Origin: SLRI01 sp964393275
Lineage (GTDB): Bacteria; Pseudomonadota; Alphaproteobacteria; Geminicoccales; Geminicoccaceae
Reading direction: 5' to 3'
Assembly (NCBI GenBank): GCA_964393275.1
Contig: CAYMTA010000039.1
Span: forward strand, 1 to 37,406
Length of the DNA stretch: 37,406 nt
The notes beneath the pieces were generated by a model. That model did not search any database. It was not told where the DNA came from and saw only the letters and a program-made list of their open reading frames with translations. Made by a program: the position numbers and the translations under genes. Shown piece by piece: positions 33,790-37,406 of the stretch. Within the stretch, counting starts at the first letter, position 1. Every line of letters begins with the position of its first letter.

Positions 33790-34008
33790 GGCATCTTCTC
33801 GCTTGGAGCGGCGGCAGGGGGGCCGAGGCGGCGCGCCGACGCTTCCGCCAGCCGGTCGCCCGGCTGGCCAGAATCGAACACGACCCTGCGCTGGCAAGCA
33901 CCAGCGCCCTGCGTCTTCCGCGATACGACATGGCCCGGAAAAGGTGGCGAGTGCGGACTATGTGCACCTGAAGCGAAGTAACCGCTCTCTACGTCACGGG
34001 CCGCCGTC
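33790..34008 (-). other. Hairpin-rich leader of the TROVE operon; candidate site of a Y RNA
   Basis: No gene is visible in the 335 bases between the TROVE start and tRNA-Val. From the predicted promoter the minus-strand leader would be about 210 bases. It contains two perfect hairpins, 33888-33907 (7-bp arms, 6-base loop) and 33848-33867 (8-bp arms, TCGC loop on the plus strand). It also has a possible 6-bp long-range pairing, GGCCCG with CGGGCC. Bacterial Y RNAs are often encoded beside rsr genes, so this is where one would be expected. I could not fold a convincing tRNA-like module, so this stays a suggestion. Confidence 0.3.
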
Positions 34009-34037
34009 TCTATCCGCGCATATTGCGCGGTTGTCAA
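34009..34037 (-). promoter_or_regulatory. Promoter with spacer palindrome upstream of the TROVE operon
   Basis: On the minus strand TTGACA (34037-34032), a 17-base spacer and GATAGA (34014-34009). The spacer is filled by a 17-base palindrome, CCGCGCA-TAT-TGCGCGG (34014-34030), a natural operator position for the coupled HTH protein. Confidence 0.5.
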
Positions 34038-34040
34038 CAG

Positions 34041-34080
34041 CCGGATCGAAGGCATGCACGAGCAGCGGCCTTCGATCCGG
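34041..34080. repeat. Perfect 12-bp inverted repeat between tRNA-Val and the TROVE promoter
   Basis: CCGGATCGAAGG (34041-34052) and CCTTCGATCCGG (34069-34080) are exact reverse complements around a 16-base centre. It lies 45 bases past the tRNA 3' end. No T-run follows on either strand, so it may be a factor-dependent tRNA transcript end, a dispersed-repeat unit or a second operator. Confidence 0.65.
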
Positions 34081-34124
34081 AAGGCCGGCTCCAGAAACTG
34101 AAAAGCAGGATCGTCGGGGAAGAA

Positions 34125-34199
<75 letters not shown>

Positions 34200-34294
34200 G
34201 ACGCGCCGATTTACGCAGAACGGGACGCCATGGCAAGTGGGTCGATCACGGGTCCGGCAGGGACGCCGACCGGGTCATTGCGCCGCCTCGCGTA

Positions 34295-35203
34295 ATGTGT
34301 TCCGATGGATCCGTCGAAGGAAGCTTCCCAGGCAATTCTCGCGGTGTTGGAGCAGGCGGGGTGTTCGATTTCAGGCCCGGCGCCGGACTGCAAGTGCCGG
34401 TGCTGCTGTCAGCACCGCACAGCGGGCGCTGCTATCCGAGCCGCCTGCTCGAGGATCTGGCGCTTTCGGCCGAGCAGCTCCGTCCCCTCGACGACGGGCC
34501 GGTCGATCTGGTCCTGGAGCCGGCAAGGAAGGTCAGCTCGGGCCTGCTCGTTGCCCTGCTGCCCCGTGCCCTGATCGACCTCAACCGATCGCCCGCCGAG
34601 CTCGATCCGGCCGAGCTCGAGGGCCGGGTGACCTGGCCGACCGAGATCACCGCCAAGGTGCGGGCCGGCCTCAGCCTGATCCCGACCCGGATCGGCGGCC
34701 AAAAGCTTCATCGCCGCCGCCTGCCGGCCGCCGAGGTCGCCCGCCGCCTGGCCGAGGTGCACCGGCCCTTCCACCAGGAGCTGGCGCGCCGGCTCGGGCA
34801 GCTCAGGGCGCGCCATGGGGCGGCCCTGCTGCTCGACTGCCATTCCATGCCCCGGGCCTCCGTCACCTCGGTCCACCCGTCGGTCGAGGTCGTCATCGGC
34901 GACCACCACGGCACCTCGGCGTCGCCGGCCGTCAGCGAGGTCGCGACCTCGACCTTGCGCCGCCACGGGCTGCGCGTGGCGAGCAATCGGCCCTTCGCCG
35001 GCGGCCACATCACCAGGAGCTCCGGCCGGCCCGACCAGGGGCTGCATGCGCTGCAGATCGAGCTGCGCCGCGACCTCTTCCTCGACGAGGGCGACTACCG
35101 CCTGCACGGCGGCATGGCGGCCCTGGGCGACGCCATGACCGATCTGGCCGCGACGCTGGCCGAGCTCGCCAGCCGCCTGGCCGGGCGCCCGGCCGCTGCC
35201 TGA
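34295..35203 (+). CDS. N-formylglutamate amidohydrolase family protein
   Basis: Member of the N-formylglutamate deformylase family (last step of one histidine-degradation route), up to 302 residues. Motifs: LLSAPHSGRCYPSRLL near the N-terminus, DLNRSPAELDP, HRPFHQEL, the LLDCHSMPR metal/active-site segment and FAGGHITRSSGRP. No hut genes are in the window, so the substrate may be another formylated or acylated amino acid. Start is uncertain: ATG 34295 has no clear ribosome site, while a GTG at 34361 has GGAGCAGGCGGG before it and would start closer to the conserved region. It lies 7 bases before the flavoprotein gene, so they are likely cotranscribed. Confidence 0.87.
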   Translation: MCSDGSVEGSFPGNSRGVGAGGVFDFRPGAGLQVPVLLSAPHSGRCYPSRLLEDLALSAEQLRPLDDGPVDLVLEPARKVSSGLLVALLPRALIDLNRSPAELDPAELEGRVTWPTEITAKVRAGLSLIPTRIGGQKLHRRRLPAAEVARRLAEVHRPFHQELARRLGQLRARHGAALLLDCHSMPRASVTSVHPSVEVVIGDHHGTSASPAVSEVATSTLRRHGLRVASNRPFAGGHITRSSGRPDQGLHALQIELRRDLFLDEGDYRLHGGMAALGDAMTDLAATLAELASRLAGRPAAA

Positions 35204-35210
35204 CCCGGGC

Positions 35211-36467
35211 ATGGCAGGCGCACCCGATGTCGCGATCGTCGGCGGCGGCCCGGCCGGCCTCATGGCAGCCGAGCGGCTGGGCGGCGCGGGGCTCGCCGTC
35301 ACCCTCTACGACCGCATGCCGACGGTCGGAAGGAAGCTCCTGATGGCTGGGCGCGGCGGGCTCAACCTCACCCACGGCGAGCCCATGGGCAAGCTCCTGG
35401 GCCGCTATGGCGAGGCCAGGGAACGACTCCAGCCGATCCTGGAGGCGTTCGACAACGACACGGTCCAAATCTGGGCGCAGGGCCTCGGCCAGCCGGTCTT
35501 CAGGGGTTCGTCCGGCCGCATCTTCCCCAAGGCCCTCAAGGCCTCGCCGCTGCTCCGCGCCTGGCTCGGCCGCCTCGCCGAAAGGGGTGTCGTCATCAGG
35601 ACCCGCCACGACTGGCAGGGCTTCGCGAGCGACGGTGCCCTCCGCTTCGCCACCGCCGGCGGCGAGGCCCAGGCCCGGCCGAGGGCGACCCTCCTCGCCT
35701 TGGGTGGTGCGAGCTGGCCCAGGCTCGGCGCCGACGGCTCCTGGGCCCGGGTCCTGCGTGCTGCCGGCATCCCGGTGCGCGACCTCGCACCCGCCAACAC
35801 CGGCGTCGCCATCGCCTGGTCGACGGCCTTCGTCGAGCGCTTCGCCGGCCAGCCGCTCAAGACCGTCGAGATCGCGCTCGACGGCGACCGGCAACGGGGC
35901 GACGTCGTGCTGACAGGCTACGGGCTCGAAGGCGGGGCCATCTACGCGCTCGGGCCCAGGATCCGCGAAGGGCTGGCGTCGCGGGGACCGCTGACGCTCC
36001 ACCTCGATCTCCGCCCCGATGGCAAGCTCGAGGACATCGCCGCCCGCCTCGCCAGGGCCATGGCCAAGGGCCGATCGCGCGCCAATGCGCTGCGTGGCCT
36101 CGGCCTGACACCTCAGGCCGTGGCGATCCTGCGCGAGGCGTCGGGCGAGCTGCCGACGGAGCCCCTGGCCCTCGCGACTCTCCTGAAGGCGGTGCCGCTC
36201 GCCGTCACCGGCCAACAGCCCCTCGCCCGCGCCATCTCGACCGCCGGCGGGGTGGCGCTCGAAGCCCTCGACGAGCGGCTGATGCTCCTGGATCGGCCCG
36301 GCGTCTTCCTTGCCGGCGAGATGCTCGATTGGGAGGCGCCGACCGGCGGCTACCTGCTCCAGGCCTGCCTCGCCACCGGCCATTGGGCGGCCGGCGGCAT
36401 CCTTGATCATCTGGCCGAGGCCGGGCAGGCTCCCGGGTCCGATGCAGGAACGAAGCGGGGGAGGTGA
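35211..36467 (+). CDS. HI0933/BaiN-family flavoprotein (TIGR03862-like NAD(P)/FAD oxidoreductase)
   Basis: FAD-binding oxidoreductase of 418 residues. The Rossmann motif VGGGPAGLMAAE is at 10-21, followed by VGRKLLMAGRGGLNLTHGE, the family hallmark after the dinucleotide fold. It has VFRGSSGRIFPKALKASPLLRAWL and a C-terminal FAD segment GVFLAGEMLDWEAPTGGYLLQACLATG. Family members are poorly characterised; the name BaiN comes from a bile-acid operon but does not imply that role here. ATG at 35211 follows the amidohydrolase gene closely, and the xylulokinase gene begins 3 bases after its stop. Confidence 0.92.
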   Translation: MAGAPDVAIVGGGPAGLMAAERLGGAGLAVTLYDRMPTVGRKLLMAGRGGLNLTHGEPMGKLLGRYGEARERLQPILEAFDNDTVQIWAQGLGQPVFRGSSGRIFPKALKASPLLRAWLGRLAERGVVIRTRHDWQGFASDGALRFATAGGEAQARPRATLLALGGASWPRLGADGSWARVLRAAGIPVRDLAPANTGVAIAWSTAFVERFAGQPLKTVEIALDGDRQRGDVVLTGYGLEGGAIYALGPRIREGLASRGPLTLHLDLRPDGKLEDIAARLARAMAKGRSRANALRGLGLTPQAVAILREASGELPTEPLALATLLKAVPLAVTGQQPLARAISTAGGVALEALDERLMLLDRPGVFLAGEMLDWEAPTGGYLLQACLATGHWAAGGILDHLAEAGQAPGSDAGTKRGR

Positions 36468-36470
36468 CGC

Positions 36471-37406
36471 ATGGCGAGAACGCGGCGCGCGTTGATCGGG
36501 ATCGATGTCGGCACCTCGGGCACCAAGGTGCTGGTGGTTGACGAGGCGGGCACCATTCTCGCCCGCCATACCACGGGCTACCCCCTGCACACGCCGCGGC
36601 CGGGCTGGGCCGAGCAGGACCCGGCCGACTGGTGGCGCGCGGTGCAGATCGGGGTCGGCGCCGTGGTGGCGGCGCTTCGCTCCAGCGTCGAGTACGTCGC
36701 CATCGGCCTCTCCGGCCAGATGCACGGCCTCGTGCCGCTCGACGAGGCCGACAGGGTGATCCGCCCCGCCATCCTCTGGAACGACCAGCGCACCGGCCGG
36801 CAATGCGCCTGGATCACCGAGCGGGCCGGCGGGCTCGATGGCCTCCTCGCCTTGACCAACAACCCCATGCTGACCGGCTACACCGGCGGCAAGATCGTCT
36901 GGCTGCGCGACGAGGAGCCGGCCGCCTTCGCGCGGCTGCGACGCATCCTCAACCCCAAGGACCACACCCGCCTGCTCCTGACCGGCGAGCACGCAACGGA
37001 CGTCTCCGACGCCTCGGGCACCGGGCTCTTCGACGTCGCCCGCCGCGACTGGTCCTGGGACCTCATGGATCTCCTCGGCCTGCCGCCCTCGATCCTGCCC
37101 GAGGCCCATGAAAGCCACGCGACGACGGGCACGCTCCGGGGCGACATCGCCGACCAGCTCGGCCTGCCGCGCGGCCTAAGGGTCATGGGCGGTGGCGGCG
37201 ATGCCGTGATCCAGACGACCGGCAGCGGGCTGATCGACCCCGGCACGGCGCAGACCATCATCGGCACGGCCGGCATCGCCGCCTGCGCGCTCGACAGCTG
37301 TGCCGCCAATCCGGGCGGCCGGCTGCAGGTCTTCTGCAACAACGACCCGGCGCGCTGGCACTGCATGGGTGTGTCGATGAACGCCGGCGGCGCCTTCGCC
37401 TGGCTG
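36471..37406 (+). CDS. xylB: Xylulokinase (5' part, cut by the window end)
   Basis: FGGY-family sugar kinase; phosphorylates D-xylulose to xylulose-5-phosphate for the pentose phosphate pathway. The first 312 codons are present and open to the last base. Visible: the ATP/phosphate motif IGIDVGTSGTKVLVVD, GWAEQDPADWW, GLSGQMHGLVPLD and ILWNDQRT (xylulose-binding region), LNPKDHTRLLLTGEHATDVSDASGTGLFD, and MGGGGDAVIQTTGSG at the start of the second domain. ATG 36471 has GGGGAGGTGA before it. Xylose or ribulose transport genes may follow outside the window; other FGGY kinases are less likely given the xylulose-type motifs. Confidence 0.93.
   Translation, partial: MARTRRALIGIDVGTSGTKVLVVDEAGTILARHTTGYPLHTPRPGWAEQDPADWWRAVQIGVGAVVAALRSSVEYVAIGLSGQMHGLVPLDEADRVIRPAILWNDQRTGRQCAWITERAGGLDGLLALTNNPMLTGYTGGKIVWLRDEEPAAFARLRRILNPKDHTRLLLTGEHATDVSDASGTGLFDVARRDWSWDLMDLLGLPPSILPEAHESHATTGTLRGDIADQLGLPRGLRVMGGGGDAVIQTTGSGLIDPGTAQTIIGTAGIAACALDSCAANPGGRLQVFCNNDPARWHCMGVSMNAGGAFAWL

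Noticed and set aside
33865..33885. TTCGATTC on the minus strand resembling a tRNA T-loop, as a Y RNA tRNA-like module
   Set aside because: The flanking bases do not form a T-stem and no acceptor pairing was found; kept only as part of the general leader note.

Overview
The window is a very GC-rich chromosomal segment with alphaproteobacterial gene content. FtsH, the L25/Ctc protein and Pth read like alphaproteobacterial orthologues, and the segment also has a DUF2628 inner-membrane protein, a DUF6455-type cysteine module and an oxygen-independent ubiquinone operon. A free-living Rhodospirillales/Geminicoccales-type organism is my best guess; this is inference from gene style only, with no rRNA to confirm it. 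Genes are tightly packed, many with ATGA or TGATG overlaps. There are no transposases, phage genes, CRISPR arrays or rRNA genes.

Left part (1-9.4 kb), housekeeping: the 3' part of ftsH ending at a UUCG-loop terminator; a minus-strand pair for an EVE-domain protein and an AbrB-type membrane protein; prs, rplY (ctc) and pth on the plus strand; then on the minus strand ubiT-ubiU-ubiV, for ubiquinone synthesis without O2, downstream of a Wzx-like flippase.

Surface polysaccharide block (8.1-13.6 kb): the flippase faces a promoter and three overlapping GT4 glycosyltransferase genes. The third carries an unusual C-terminal four-cysteine domain. A DUF2628 gene converges on this operon.

Catabolic island (14.4-32.1 kb): a class III CoA-transferase, a complete oligopeptide-type ABC transporter split over three transcription units, an aldo-keto reductase, a zinc-free MDR oxidoreductase, a GntR/FCD regulator, three sulfatases (all with the C-x-P-x-R formylglycine motif), an M81 (MlrC-type) metallopeptidase, a DoeB/AstE-like zinc deacylase and an enolase-superfamily enzyme. 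Three of its divergent promoter regions share a GTATAC-centred palindrome. One copy overlaps the -10 of the binding-protein gene next to gntR, which points to a GntR regulon. The set suggests import and stepwise breakdown of a sulfated, amide- or acyl-linked compound. The substrate cannot be read from the sequence, and this island is the best candidate for an undescribed system.

Right part (32.2-37.4 kb): a two-gene unit of a Ro60-like TROVE/vWA protein and a small HTH protein, behind a promoter with a palindrome in its spacer and a long hairpin-rich leader (a possible Y-RNA location); tRNA-Val(GAC); an N-formylglutamate amidohydrolase-family gene; an HI0933-type flavoprotein; and the 5' part of a xylulokinase gene cut by the window end.
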